Assembly: GCA_021841865.1 (NCBI GenBank)
Contig: JAKCDM010000004.1
Coordinates: forward strand, 1-64,000
Source of the DNA: Pseudomonadota bacterium
GTDB taxonomy: Bacteria; Pseudomonadota; Gammaproteobacteria; Burkholderiales; Burkholderiaceae_C
Length of the DNA stretch: 64,000 bases
Direction of reading: 5' to 3'
Part shown: piece after piece, positions 24,859 through 37,385 of the stretch
Numbering within the stretch: the stretch's first letter is position 1
How the letters are laid out: the number at the start of each line of letters is the position of its first letter
Notes under the pieces: model-generated
What the model was told of the DNA's origin: nothing
The model's input: only the letters and a program-made list of their open reading frames with translations
The model's database searches: none
Position numbers and translations under genes: made by a program

Positions 24859-25692
24859 ATGTGCGAATTGTTCGCTGTCAGCAGTGCCAGGCCCGCGCGC
24901 GTGCGCCTGCGCTTTGCCGAATTCGCCACCCACGGAGCCCCGGTTGAGCCGGTGAGCGGGGTTCCAGGCAACCCCGATGGCTGGGGCGCGGCGTATTTCG
25001 ACGGACCCGACGCCCATGTGCTGCGCGAGCCGGTGCCGGCGGTGCGCAGCGTGTTCGCGCAGGTGCTGGAGCATCACGACTTCCACAGTCCGCTGGTGCT
25101 CGCGCATGTGCGTCGGGCGTCACGCGGACCGGTCAGCCTGGCCAACACCCAACCCTTCGTGCGCGAACTCGGCGGGCGTGTGCACGTGTTCGCGCACAAC
25201 GGCGACCTGCCCGAGGTGCAGCAGCGCTGGCCGCTGGGAGCCGACGTGGCGGCGCTGCCGTCTCGTCCGGTGGGCCAGACCGATTCGGAGCATGTGTTCT
25301 GTCAACTGCTGGGCATGCTCGAGCCCTTGTGGCGCGACCCCGCTCACGCTCCGGGCCGGCAGGCCCGCCTGCGCGTGGTCGAGGGCTTCGCCGAGCGCGT
25401 GCGCGAGCTGGGGCCGGCCAATTTCCTCTACAGCGACGGCGAATGCCTGTTCGCCCATGCCCATCGACGGCGCCAGGCCGACGGCGTGGTGCGCGAGCCG
25501 GGGATGTACCTGTGGTTGCGCGAGCCGGCGACCGCGCACGAGCACGAGGTCGCCGGGCTGCAGCTGCGGGGCAGCCACGAGCAGGCGCACCGCCTGGCCA
25601 TGTTGGCCAGCGTGCCGCTGGGGGCCGGGGACTGGCGCGCGTTGCCGGCCGGGACCGTGGTCGGGCTGGCCCACGGCGAGCGCTTCGCCTGA
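24859..25692 (+). CDS. class II glutamine amidotransferase (YafJ-like)
   Basis: A 277-residue N-terminal-nucleophile hydrolase. After removal of Met the protein begins with Cys2 in MCELFAVSS, the catalytic nucleophile of class II amidotransferases. Supporting motifs are NPDGWGAAYF, LAHVRRASRG, NTQPFVREL and FAHNGDLP. No synthase domain follows, so it probably belongs to the stand-alone YafJ group, whose acceptor is unknown. ATG 24859 is set by the Cys2 rule and an AGGAG about seven bases upstream. A weak terminator-like hairpin follows about 75 nt after the stop. Confidence 0.88.
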   Translation: MCELFAVSSARPARVRLRFAEFATHGAPVEPVSGVPGNPDGWGAAYFDGPDAHVLREPVPAVRSVFAQVLEHHDFHSPLVLAHVRRASRGPVSLANTQPFVRELGGRVHVFAHNGDLPEVQQRWPLGADVAALPSRPVGQTDSEHVFCQLLGMLEPLWRDPAHAPGRQARLRVVEGFAERVRELGPANFLYSDGECLFAHAHRRRQADGVVREPGMYLWLREPATAHEHEVAGLQLRGSHEQAHRLAMLASVPLGAGDWRALPAGTVVGLAHGERFA

Positions 25693-25766
25693 GCTGCTGC
25701 TCGGTGTCGCAGGGGTCGCGCCGTTAGGGTTTCGTGATTCGTCGGCTGCGCGTCGGGCTTCGGCGA

Positions 25767-25793
25767 CAAAACCCCTATTCGTGGGGTGTTTTG
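25767..25793 (+). terminator. possible hairpin terminator after the amidotransferase gene
   Basis: CAAAACCCC and GGGGTGTTTTG form a stem of nine pairs with a two-base bulge and a seven-base loop, ending in a short T tract. It lies in the lower-GC gap between the amidotransferase stop and the diguanylate cyclase start, so it fits a terminator of the former. The stem is modest and the T run is inside the arm, so this is tentative. Confidence 0.35.
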
Positions 25794-25933
25794 CTCGACA
25801 AAAACGTTAAGATTTACTGCGCAACCTCTTGGATTTACGCAGTATTTGCACAAAGGCTGCGGCGAGGCGCCGTGACGGGCCGAGCCGGCGGCCCCTGCGT
25901 CGAGGTTCCCCGGACCCCCGCCCTCGCCCCGCC

Positions 25934-26992
25934 ATGCCAGCCAGCGCCCTGAGTACCCAGCACACCGTCGAGCAAGCCAAGGCCCTGGCGTTCCGGGCCG
26001 TCGACTTCCTGGTCGAGCACGACGTTCCACCCATTCCACTGAGCTACGGGGTGGCCTACGAATACCTCAGCGGCGGCAGCCCGGAGCTGTGCCGCACGCT
26101 GGACGAATACCTGCACAGCGGACGCCAGATCGACGCGTTCCTGCTGCGCGACCTGCACGAGCGCCACCTCGCGGTCGACCGCTCGACCCCGCTGCGCGGC
26201 GTGGGCAACGACCTGCAGCAGCTGCTCGGCGACCTGACCCACGACATCGAGGAGGCCGGGCGAGGGGCCGAGGAGTTCGGGCAGGCGCTGGACAGCACGC
26301 TGGGGCACCTGACGGACGACCGCGACGCGCAGTCCCTGCGCGACATCGCGTCGGGCATGCTGGTGGCCACGCAGCAGGCGCGGCAGCGCAACCATCACCT
26401 GCAGCAACGCCTGCAGATCACTCTGGCGGAAAGCGAGAAACTCAAGGTCGAGCTCGAGCGGCATCGGCGCGAGGCGCTGATCGATCCCCTCACCGGACTG
26501 TGGAACCGGCGCGCTCTCGATCATGAGCTCGACGAGCTCATGGCCGTCGAGCCGGATGCGCCGCTGAGCCTGCTGATGCTGGACGTGGACCACTTCAAGC
26601 GCATCAACGACACGCATGGCCACGCGCTCGGCGATGCCGTGCTGCGCCATGTCGCCGAGGCCATTCGCAAATGCCTGCGCAGCGAGGACCACGCGGTTCG
26701 CTACGGTGGCGAGGAGTTCCTCGTGCTGCTGCCGCGCACGCCGCTGCTGGAAGCTGCGCAGGTGGCCGAGAACATTCGTGCCCGCGTGGCTTCGCTGCGC
26801 CTGCGACGCCGCAGCGACAACCTGGTGCTCGACCCCTTCACGGTGTCGCTGGGCGTGGCCAGCCGCAGGCCGGGAGACACGCGCGAAACCCTGCTGCGGC
26901 GCACCGACCACGCGATGTACCGCTCCAAGGGCATGGGGCGCAATCGCGTCAGCCTCGACGTCGACCAGGGCCTGTCGCCAGGCCACGCCTGA
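25934..26992 (+). CDS. diguanylate cyclase (GGDEF)
   Basis: A soluble 352-residue protein that should make c-di-GMP from two GTP. The N-terminal 190 residues have no membrane segment and contain a long helical region ending in a coiled coil (NHHLQQRLQITLAESEKLKVELERHRREALIDPLTGLWNRRAL). The GGDEF domain has the active site as GGEEF (residues 258-262) and an inhibitory-site RxxD as RSED five residues upstream, so product feedback is expected. ATG 25934 follows a roughly 240-nt AT-richer leader. An earlier in-frame start at 25829 would add 35 residues without family support. Confidence 0.9.
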   Translation: MPASALSTQHTVEQAKALAFRAVDFLVEHDVPPIPLSYGVAYEYLSGGSPELCRTLDEYLHSGRQIDAFLLRDLHERHLAVDRSTPLRGVGNDLQQLLGDLTHDIEEAGRGAEEFGQALDSTLGHLTDDRDAQSLRDIASGMLVATQQARQRNHHLQQRLQITLAESEKLKVELERHRREALIDPLTGLWNRRALDHELDELMAVEPDAPLSLLMLDVDHFKRINDTHGHALGDAVLRHVAEAIRKCLRSEDHAVRYGGEEFLVLLPRTPLLEAAQVAENIRARVASLRLRRRSDNLVLDPFTVSLGVASRRPGDTRETLLRRTDHAMYRSKGMGRNRVSLDVDQGLSPGHA

Positions 26993-27022
26993 CGCCGCGA
27001 TCGGCCGGGCGTACGCGGCCGG

Positions 27023-28639
27023 TCAATGCGCGCCGGCGGCCTCCGCCGACGCGCCGCCTGGCGTGCCCGGACGCACCAGCCAGACCATCACGATCATGCC
27101 CAGGAACAGCCACGCGCTGAGCCGGAACATCTCGTCCACCGAAATGGTCGAAGCCTGCACGTCGATCAGGCGGTTGATCAGGCCCAGCGCCTGCTCGTGC
27201 GTCAGGCCGCCGGCCTGCAGCATGCGCAGCACGGCCGCCGACGGCGCGTGCCCGGCCGTGATGTGCATGGCCAGCTGCTCGTGGTGCAGGCTTGCGCGGT
27301 TGTCCCACAGCGTGGTGTAGATCGACGCGCCGAACGAGCCGGCGGTGATGCGGGCGAAGTTCGACAGCCCGGCGGCCGAGGCCACGCGCGTGGGCGCCAG
27401 GCCACCGAGGATGATGGCCAGCAGCGGGATGAAGAAGGTCGCGGTGGCGATTCCCTGCACCAGCGTGGGCAGCGAGTACTGCCAGTAGGTGTCGCCCGCG
27501 GTGAAGCGCGAGCGCATCCAGAACACCAGCGCGAACACCAGGAAGGAGAACGAGGTCACCCAGCGTGTATCGACGCGGTGCGAGTAGCGCCCGACGAAGG
27601 GCATGAACACGAGCGCGAACAGCCCGACCCACGCGAGCACGCCGCCGGCCTCGGTGGCCGTGTAGCCGACGTACTCCTGAAGCCACAGCGGCAACAGCAC
27701 CAGCGAGCCGAAGTACATGCCGTAGGCCAGCGCCAGCATGACCGTTCCGAGGGTGAAGTTGGGCAGCGCGAACAGGGTCAGGTCGACCACCGGATGGGTG
27801 TCGTGAAGTTCCCAGATCAGGAACAGCACGAAGCCCACCACCGCGGCCACGGCGAGCGCGACGATGGTGGTCGAGCCGAACCAGTCGAGTTCCTGCCCCT
27901 TGTCGAGCATGACCTGCAGCGAGCCGACCCAGATCACCAGCAGCGCCAGCCCGGTCCAGTCGATGGGCAGCTTGCGCGTGGGCGTCTCGCGCTCGCGGTA
28001 GATGGCCAGCGTGATCAGGCTGCACACCAAGCCGACTGGAACGTTGATGTAGAAGATCCAGGGCCAGGAGATGTTGTCGGTGATCCAGCCGCCGAGCAGC
28101 GGCCCGGCGATCGGGGCCACCAGCGTGGTCATCGACCACATCGCCAGCGCCATGCCGGCTCGCTCGGTGCGGTAGCTCGACAGCAGCAGGGTCTGCGACA
28201 GCGGGATCATCGGCCCGGCCGACGCGCCCTGCAGCACGCGGAACAGGATCAGCACGCTCAGGGTCGGCGCCTGGCCGCACAGGAACGAGAACAGCGTGAA
28301 CAGCGCGATGCTGGCCAGGAATGTGCGCACGGCGCCGAAGCGCTGGGTGAGAAAGCCGGTCAGCGGCACCGCGATGGCGTTGGCCACGCCGAAGGAGGTG
28401 ATCACCCACGTGCCCTGGGACGCGCTGACCCCCATGTCGCCGGCGATCGACGGGATCGACACGTTGGCGATCGACGTGTCGAGCACGTTCATGAACGTGG
28501 CCAGGCTCAGCGCGATGGTGCCCACGACCAGCGCGCCGCCCTGCAGCGGGCGAAGGTGTGCGGGAGTCGCCTGGGCAGGCGCGGGACGGGGACTGTCTGG
28601 CTCGCCCGCGGGGGCGTCGGCCGGAGGGTTCGGGTTCAT
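27023..28639 (-). CDS. EmrB/QacA-type DHA2 drug exporter
   Basis: A 538-residue MFS exporter with fourteen predicted helices. The start of the transport domain, IALSLATFMNVLDTSIANVSIPSIAGDMGVS, is the DHA2 signature, and RVLQGASAGPMIPLSQTLL is the motif C-like helix region. EmrB proteins normally work with an EmrA membrane-fusion protein; none is encoded next to it here. The gene is divergent from a MarR-family regulator with only 48 nt between the starts, and an inverted repeat in that gap is a likely operator, so regulation by the MarR protein is probable. No clear ribosome site precedes the ATG. Confidence 0.92.
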   Translation of the reverse strand: MNPNPPADAPAGEPDSPRPAPAQATPAHLRPLQGGALVVGTIALSLATFMNVLDTSIANVSIPSIAGDMGVSASQGTWVITSFGVANAIAVPLTGFLTQRFGAVRTFLASIALFTLFSFLCGQAPTLSVLILFRVLQGASAGPMIPLSQTLLLSSYRTERAGMALAMWSMTTLVAPIAGPLLGGWITDNISWPWIFYINVPVGLVCSLITLAIYRERETPTRKLPIDWTGLALLVIWVGSLQVMLDKGQELDWFGSTTIVALAVAAVVGFVLFLIWELHDTHPVVDLTLFALPNFTLGTVMLALAYGMYFGSLVLLPLWLQEYVGYTATEAGGVLAWVGLFALVFMPFVGRYSHRVDTRWVTSFSFLVFALVFWMRSRFTAGDTYWQYSLPTLVQGIATATFFIPLLAIILGGLAPTRVASAAGLSNFARITAGSFGASIYTTLWDNRASLHHEQLAMHITAGHAPSAAVLRMLQAGGLTHEQALGLINRLIDVQASTISVDEMFRLSAWLFLGMIVMVWLVRPGTPGGASAEAAGAH

Positions 28640-28661
28640 CGGGATGGGGAGGTATTTATAT

Positions 28662-28682
28662 CAAATGTTATCATCACGTTTG
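28662..28682. promoter_or_regulatory. probable MarR operator between emrB-like and marR-like genes
   Basis: CAAATGT and ACGTTTG form an inverted repeat with six of seven pairs matching and a 7-nt spacer (TATCATC). It lies in the 48-nt AT-rich gap between the two divergent starts, where any bound protein would block both promoters. A TATAAA-like -10 for the exporter overlaps this area on the - strand. MarR dimers bind palindromes of this size, so this is the natural candidate site. Confidence 0.5.
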
Positions 28683-28687
28683 TTTTC

Positions 28688-29206
28688 ATGCCGTCGGGCC
28701 CGGGCCCGGCGCGCTCCGCACAGCCGCCGATGGACCGCCAGCGCAATTTCGGATTTCTGCTCGCCGAGCTCAACCGGCGCTACGTGCGCCTGTTCGAGCA
28801 GCTTGCGCAGGGCACCGGGCTGAACCTGACCACCTGCCGGGTGCTCGCCTACCTGGAGCGTCACCAGGGCATCAGCCAGACGCGCCTGGCCGAGCTCGCG
28901 GCCATCGAGCCCATGTCCCTGGTGCGCGTGCTCGACCGCCTGCAGGCCGAGGGCCTCGTGCGGCGGCGCCGCGACCCCGCCGATCGGCGCGCGCATCGCC
29001 TCGAGCTGTGCGCGCCCGCGCAACCGGTGCTGGAGCGAATTCGTGAACTGTCACGGCGCGCGCGCGAGCAGGTCTTCGCCGGCGTCGAGCCGGCCGAGCG
29101 TGACGCCTTCCTGGGCCTGCTCGAGAAACTGTGCGACAACCTCGACGCCAGCCGCCTGTCGGAGCCGGTCCGACGCGCCCGCGGCGAAGCCGGCGCCGGC
29201 CGCTGA
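28688..29206 (+). CDS. MarR-family transcriptional regulator
   Basis: A 172-residue winged-helix repressor. The DNA-binding part reads GISQTRLAELAAIEPMSLVRVLDRLQAEGLVRRRRDPADRRAHRLEL, with the wing DPADRRAH typical of MarR. Flanking helices form the dimer interface. The start is uncertain: ATG 28688 or ATG 28730 (MDRQRNFGF), the latter closer to where homology usually begins. It probably represses the divergent EmrB-like exporter and itself through the inverted repeat just upstream, and would release on binding a phenolic or drug-like ligand. Confidence 0.88.
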   Translation: MPSGPGPARSAQPPMDRQRNFGFLLAELNRRYVRLFEQLAQGTGLNLTTCRVLAYLERHQGISQTRLAELAAIEPMSLVRVLDRLQAEGLVRRRRDPADRRAHRLELCAPAQPVLERIRELSRRAREQVFAGVEPAERDAFLGLLEKLCDNLDASRLSEPVRRARGEAGAGR

Positions 29207-29329
29207 CGGGCGCCGCGCGGCGTGGCGTAGCATGGCAAGCGCGCCGTGTCCCGGCTGCGCACGCGCGTGCCGGCCCGGCGCGCGCCGACGCAGCCGCGTT
29301 GCCCGTTTCGGCGCCCTGTCGCATTTGCC

Positions 29330-30202
29330 ATGAACCTGCTCCATCGCCGTTTCGCCCGGCTGTGTGCCGTACTGGCCGCGTGCCTCGTCTGCAGCCTCGC
29401 GGTCGCCGCGGCACCCGCAGCGCAGGCAGCGACGGTGTATACGGTCGCCGTGGTGCCGCAGTTCGCCCCCGTGCGGGTGTACGAGGATTGGCGTCCGTTT
29501 CTCGATGCACTGCAGAAGGCCACGGGACTTACGTTTCATCTGCTGACCTACTCGAGCATCCCGAAGTTCGAAGCTGCGTATGTCAAGGGCACGCCTGATT
29601 TCGCCTTCATGAATCCCTACGACGTGGTCGTCGCGCATCGTGCACGCGGCTACCGGCCGCTGGTGCGTGACACCAGGCCGCTGAGCGGAATCCTGGTCGT
29701 GCGTGCCGACTCGGGAATCCACGAGCTGGCGCAGCTGGCCGGCAAGCAGGTGGGCTTCCCGGCACCCAATGCCTTCGGTGCGTCGCTGTACATGCGCGCG
29801 CTGCTGCAGCGCCAGGGCGTGCGCATCGACCCGGTCTATCTCGGCACGCACCAGAACGTGTACCGCGCGGTGGCGCGCGGCGACGTCGTGGCCGGTGGCG
29901 CAGTGCACGCCACGCTGATGCGCGAGCCGCTCGCCTTGCGCCAGTTGCTGCGCGTGATCTACGTCACGCCGAGTACCCCGCCCCACGCGCTGGCCGTCAA
30001 CCCGCGCGTACCCGACGCGGTCGCCAGGCGCGTGCAGCAGGCCATCCTCGGCATGGCCGGGCGTGCCGCGGACGCCACGCTGTTGCTGCACGCGCAGATG
30101 CCGCATCCGGTGCCGGCGAACTACCGGCGCGACTACGCGCCGCTGGAGCGCCTGCACCTGGAGCGTTTCTATGTGCGCCCGCAAGGCGGCGGCGCGGGCT
30201 GA
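29330..30202 (+). CDS. PhnD-like periplasmic substrate-binding protein
   Basis: A 290-residue periplasmic protein. It has a signal peptide (LCAVLAACLVCSLAVAAAPAAQA, cleaved before ATVYTV) and then a type II binding fold of the phosphate/phosphite/phosphonate group: VAVVPQFAPVRVYEDWRPFLDALQKATG, DFAFMNPYDVVVAHR, AGKQVGFPAPNAFGASLYMRALL. No ABC permease or ATPase gene is nearby. Instead a hybrid histidine kinase gene begins 13 nt downstream, so the protein probably presents a ligand to that kinase's periplasmic domain, as TorT does for TorS. ATG 29330 puts the signal peptide at the N-terminus. Confidence 0.85.
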   Translation: MNLLHRRFARLCAVLAACLVCSLAVAAAPAAQAATVYTVAVVPQFAPVRVYEDWRPFLDALQKATGLTFHLLTYSSIPKFEAAYVKGTPDFAFMNPYDVVVAHRARGYRPLVRDTRPLSGILVVRADSGIHELAQLAGKQVGFPAPNAFGASLYMRALLQRQGVRIDPVYLGTHQNVYRAVARGDVVAGGAVHATLMREPLALRQLLRVIYVTPSTPPHALAVNPRVPDAVARRVQQAILGMAGRAADATLLLHAQMPHPVPANYRRDYAPLERLHLERFYVRPQGGGAG

Positions 30203-30214
30203 GCCGGGCGATCG

Positions 30215-33292
<3,078 letters not shown>

Positions 33293-33293
33293 G

Positions 33294-35921
33294 TCAGCTC
33301 GGCGCGCTTGCCCCAAGCTGCTGTTGCACGCGCTGCGCGCAGGCTTGCACCGGCTGCAGCCAGGCCAGGGTCTGCGCCGCCTCGGCTGGCCTGCCCGCAT
33401 GGTCGCGCGCCTGGCGCTCGAGTTGGTCGCAGGCCAGGCCCAGCGCCGCGGCTCCCACGGTGCGTGACGAGGACTTGAGCCGGTGCGCCAGTTCACCGAG
33501 TCGCGCCGGGTCGGCCGCTTCGGCGGCTTGCTGCATGCACTGCAGCGCAGTGCGCAGTTCGTCGGCGTACTGGGCCAGCAGCGAGTCGACCACCCGCGGG
33601 TCGTCGCCCACCAGCATGCGCAGCTGCGCCAGGTCCAGGCAGCTCGCCTGCGGCTCGAGCGCCGCGCCCTCGCCGGGCCGGCGCGCGAGCAGCGCGTGCA
33701 GCGTCGCGCGCAGCGCGTCGAGCGCGACCGGCTTGGTCAGGTGCACGTCCATGCCGCTGGCCAGCGCGCGCTCGAGTTCGTCGGCATGCGCCGCCGCGGT
33801 GAGGGCGATGATCGGGGTGGCAGGGCGCTGCGCGGCTCGCTCGCGGCGGCGGATTTCGCGCGCCAGCTCGAAGCCGTCCATGTCCGGCATGTGCAGGTCG
33901 GTGAGCACGGCTGCGAAGGGCTCGTGCTCCCACAGGCTCAGCGCGGCCCGCCCGTCCGGCGCGATGCGGGCTCGCAGGCCCAGGTGGCGCAATTGCAGCC
34001 CGATGACCTCGCGATTGGTCGGATTGTCCTCGGCCACCAGCACCGGCAGTTCGCCGGGCAGCGGTTGCGTCGCGGGTGCGGCCGGCGCTGCCGGCGCCGG
34101 CGACGGCGACGGCGCCTGTCGGGCCTCGCGCAACGCGAGCGTCACGTCCAGGCGGCTGCCCATGCCGGGGCGGCTGCGCGCGCGGATGCTGCCTCCCATC
34201 GCCGCCACCAGCTCGCGGCTGATCGCCAGCCCCAGCCCGGTCCCGGTCTGGCGCGGGGCATTCGCGCCCTGCGCCTGCTCGAAGGGGCGGAACAGTCGCG
34301 CCAGCGTGGAGGCTTCCATGCCCACGCCGTTGTCGCGCACGCTGATGCCCAGGCGCGGCGCGTGCGCGTGGCCACCGAGGCGGCGCACATGCACCCGTAC
34401 CTCGCCGTGGCGGGTCAGGCCGCTGGAGAACTTCACCGCGTTCGACACCAGGTTCGACAGCACCTGGCGCAGCCGTCCGGCATCGCCCCGGATATGCCGA
34501 GGCACGTCGGGCTCGATGTGCATGCTCAGCGAACACCCGCCGCGCGCGGCCGCGTCGGCGTACAACTCGGTCACGTCGGCCAGCAGCGCCTGCAGGTCCA
34601 CCACCTCGTCCACCAGTTCGAGCCTGCCTGCCTCGATCTTGGAGAAATCCAGCAGGTCGTTGACGATGCCCAGCAGCGAGACCGCCGAGCGATGGCTGAC
34701 CTCGGCCATGCGTCGCTGGGCCGGCTGCAGGGAACTGCGCAGCAGCAGCTCCAGCATGCCCACGACCCCGTTCAGGGGCGTGCGCACCTCGTGGCTGACC
34801 TTGGCCACGAAGCGCGACTTGGCATCGTCGGCGCGCTGCGCGACGATGCGCCGGGTCTCGCTGTCGCGCACCAGTTCCACCTGGCGCATCAGCAGCAGCA
34901 CCAGCAGCGTGGCCAGCAGCACCGCGCCGAACACCACGCGGGCCTCGTTTCCCGGCCCGAGCGGGTGGGCAGCATAGGCGAGCACGCGCCACTGGCGCTG
35001 CCCGATGTCGAACACCCGCTGGTAGGACACGGCGCCGCGCAGCAGCTCGGAGGGGCTGCTGCGCAGTCCGCGCGGGTACAGCACCTGCGCGGGCCGCCCC
35101 GGTGACGCGCCGGTCTGGTCGAACACCGCCAGGCGCGGCGCGGCGCTTCCCGGCCGCGCCGCGCCGTCGCTGCCCTGGAGCAGCGAGCCGATGCTGAACA
35201 CCCCGAGCACGAAGCCGCGCAGCGCGCCGTGCCGCCCCGCGCGCTGCGCGTCGAACACCGGGTAGAACACCAGGAAGCCGTATTGCCCGTCGGGGTCCTG
35301 GACCAGGGCCACGCGTGCCGTGGCCACCATCTTCCCGCTGGCGGCGGCGCGCTCCAGCGCCAGGCGACGCACCGGATTGGAGTTGAGGTCGAAGCCGAGT
35401 GCCGCGCGATTGCCGTGCAGGGGCTCGACGTAGTAGACGGGGAAATATTCGTCGCGCGCGGCTTCCGGGCGCATGGCGCCGTCGGGCGAGCGCGCTGTGA
35501 TGTGGAAGCCCGGGGCGCCGTCTGCATGGGCCCGGGCCTCGAGCGCGGCGCGTCCCGCGCCGTCGACACGCGGGATCCACTCCAGCGCACGGATCGACGG
35601 GTTGCGCCGCAGCAGCGGGTCGCAGAATGCCTGGAACTGGGCGCGGCGCACATGCGACGCGACATCCATGAAGGCGCGCAGCGCGACCAGATCGTTCAAC
35701 GCCGCGTTGAGTCGCGCGTCGACCTGCAGCACGCGCTGCTGGGCCACCTGCTCGAACTGACCCTGCATCCGCGAGGACTCGGCCTTGCGCAGCGAGTCCG
35801 CGAGGGCCCAGGCGACCGCCAATCCTGCCAGCGCGACCACCAGGTAAGGCAGCCAGGACCTGGCATGATCGAGGCCGGGCCGGGCAGCACCCGGCCGGTC
35901 CGCGGGATCAGGCTCGGGCAT
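33294..35921 (-). CDS. CHASE-domain hybrid sensor histidine kinase (HisKA, HATPase, REC, HPt)
   Basis: An 875-residue kinase convergent with the previous one; their stops are separated by one base. After an N-terminal helix (WLPYLVVALAGLAVAWAL) comes a periplasmic CHASE domain (about 80-270; FCDPLLRRNPSIRALEWIPRVD and YYVEPLHGNRAALGFDLNSNP are typical), then a second helix. HisKA has His377 in SHEVRTPLNG, HATPase has DNGVGMEAS and GTGLGLAIS, REC has Asp675 in TDLHMPDMDG, and HPt has His813 in LAHRLKSSS. It shares its domain plan from HisKA onward with the + strand kinase, so they may be paralogues. The REC-EAL gene upstream overlaps its start by 14 nt and may be its output. Confidence 0.92.
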   Translation of the reverse strand: MPEPDPADRPGAARPGLDHARSWLPYLVVALAGLAVAWALADSLRKAESSRMQGQFEQVAQQRVLQVDARLNAALNDLVALRAFMDVASHVRRAQFQAFCDPLLRRNPSIRALEWIPRVDGAGRAALEARAHADGAPGFHITARSPDGAMRPEAARDEYFPVYYVEPLHGNRAALGFDLNSNPVRRLALERAAASGKMVATARVALVQDPDGQYGFLVFYPVFDAQRAGRHGALRGFVLGVFSIGSLLQGSDGAARPGSAAPRLAVFDQTGASPGRPAQVLYPRGLRSSPSELLRGAVSYQRVFDIGQRQWRVLAYAAHPLGPGNEARVVFGAVLLATLLVLLLMRQVELVRDSETRRIVAQRADDAKSRFVAKVSHEVRTPLNGVVGMLELLLRSSLQPAQRRMAEVSHRSAVSLLGIVNDLLDFSKIEAGRLELVDEVVDLQALLADVTELYADAAARGGCSLSMHIEPDVPRHIRGDAGRLRQVLSNLVSNAVKFSSGLTRHGEVRVHVRRLGGHAHAPRLGISVRDNGVGMEASTLARLFRPFEQAQGANAPRQTGTGLGLAISRELVAAMGGSIRARSRPGMGSRLDVTLALREARQAPSPSPAPAAPAAPATQPLPGELPVLVAEDNPTNREVIGLQLRHLGLRARIAPDGRAALSLWEHEPFAAVLTDLHMPDMDGFELAREIRRRERAAQRPATPIIALTAAAHADELERALASGMDVHLTKPVALDALRATLHALLARRPGEGAALEPQASCLDLAQLRMLVGDDPRVVDSLLAQYADELRTALQCMQQAAEAADPARLGELAHRLKSSSRTVGAAALGLACDQLERQARDHAGRPAEAAQTLAWLQPVQACAQRVQQQLGASAPS

Positions 35922-37215
35922 GGTCGGGCCGTTCGCTGCCGCCGCCGTCGGGCGCCGTCAGGCCGAGTTCCAGCACGCGCTCGCGCCAGAGCTCGTGCCA
36001 GCGCGGCAACTGCTCCCCGGCCAGCGGACGCGAGATGAAATAGCCTTGCGCCAGGTGCACGCCGTGGCAGCGACAGAAATCCCAGTCGAGCCGGTCCTCG
36101 ATGCCCTCGGCGACGACCCGCATGCCCAGGGCCTGGCCGAGCTGGGTGCACGAGTCGAACAGCACCGTGCCGCGCAGCGACGCGTGCGCGGCGTGGGTGA
36201 AGTCACGATCGATCTTGATCTCGTCGAACACCGCGTCGCGCAGCTTGGACAGCGTCGAGTAGCCGCTGCCGAAGTCGTCGATGGACAACGCGAAGCGTCG
36301 CAGCCGCAGACGGCTCATGATCTCGACCAGCAGGCGCGGGTCGTCGCCCAGTCCGCTTTCCGTGACCTCGATGACCAGGTCCTCGGGTTGCGTGCCATGG
36401 TGCCGCGCGCGCTCGCTGACCAGCTCGGCGAAGCCCAGGTCCCCCAGGTCCTGCGCCGACGCGTTCACCGACATCGACAGCGCCAGGCCCTGTGCGCGCC
36501 ATCGCGCCTGCTGCGCCAGTGCGGTCTCGAGCACGCTGCGCGTCAGCTCCCTGATCGCACCGCAGGATTCCGCCAGTGGCACGAAACGCGCCGGCGAGAT
36601 CAGCCCATGCGCGGCATGCCGCCAGCGCGCGAGGGACTCGACGCCGACCAGGCGGCCGTCGCGCAGGTCGACCTTCGGCTGGTACATGCAGCCGATGTCG
36701 CCGCGGGCCAGCGCCTGGCGCAGCGCCTGTTCATCGGGCTGCCAGCCGCCGTCAGCCCCGGCGCTCGTCGCACGCGCATCGGCACAGCCCCACGGCAGCG
36801 CCTGCAGCTGTTCGAGGCGCGGCGGCTTGCCCAGCGTGCCCGGCACGTTCAGTCCGTGCGAGCGCGCCAGTTGCATCACCGACTCCAGCACTTCCGGCGC
36901 CTCGCCGCTGAACGGAACGACGCAGCCCGCGTATCCGATGTCGGCCAGGTGGCGAAAAAAAGCCATGCCGTCGATGCCGGGCATGTTCAGGTCCACGACG
37001 ATGCCGTCGAACTCGCACGCGCGCTCACGCAGCCGCTGCAGCGCTGCCGCCGGGTCGGTCTCGCCGACCGCTTCGAAGGGGCCTATGCGGCCGAGCATCA
37101 CGCCCAGCAGCGTGGCCATGAACGGATCGTCGTCGACGATCAGCACCCGCGCCGCCTGCGCCGCCTCGCCCGCGCTGGTGGCGCGCTCGGGCGATGGCGG
37201 GGTGGTCGTGGGCAT
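35908..37215 (-). CDS. response regulator with EAL phosphodiesterase output (REC-EAL)
   Basis: A 435-residue two-domain protein. The N-terminal receiver holds Asp75 in VVDLNMPGIDG, with DDDP near the start as the acidic pocket. The EAL domain has ESLARW in place of EAL, SMSVNASAQDL, IEVTESGL, SIDDFGSGYST, DEIKIDRDF and VVAEGIED, so metal- and substrate-binding residues look intact and c-di-GMP hydrolysis is likely. Its gene is first in a - strand pair and overlaps the CHASE kinase gene by 14 nt, which suggests that kinase as phospho-donor. No separate HPt gene is needed, since the kinase carries its own. Confidence 0.92.
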   Translation of the reverse strand: MPTTTPPSPERATSAGEAAQAARVLIVDDDPFMATLLGVMLGRIGPFEAVGETDPAAALQRLRERACEFDGIVVDLNMPGIDGMAFFRHLADIGYAGCVVPFSGEAPEVLESVMQLARSHGLNVPGTLGKPPRLEQLQALPWGCADARATSAGADGGWQPDEQALRQALARGDIGCMYQPKVDLRDGRLVGVESLARWRHAAHGLISPARFVPLAESCGAIRELTRSVLETALAQQARWRAQGLALSMSVNASAQDLGDLGFAELVSERARHHGTQPEDLVIEVTESGLGDDPRLLVEIMSRLRLRRFALSIDDFGSGYSTLSKLRDAVFDEIKIDRDFTHAAHASLRGTVLFDSCTQLGQALGMRVVAEGIEDRLDWDFCRCHGVHLAQGYFISRPLAGEQLPRWHELWRERVLELGLTAPDGGGSERPDHARA

Positions 37216-37385
37216 GGGTGGCGCGAGCGGGGCATCGTTCGCGCAATGAGCACGCGCGAAGATGGACTTTCGCCGAAGCTTACGCTAACGCGGTCTTGCC
37301 GGGCCTCGGCGATCGCCAAGTCAACTCGAAGTCCAGTGCACTATTGCACAGGTTCGGGGAATTTTCGGCTCACGTTCACACCTTC

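Noticed and set aside
24844-25123. Short - strand frames antisense to the amidotransferase gene
   Set aside because: The + frame has Cys2 and the full class II motifs; the antisense frames have none.
25734-25952. Small + frame before the diguanylate cyclase gene
   Set aside because: It spans the AT-rich leader and the possible terminator, lacks a ribosome site and has no recognisable feature.
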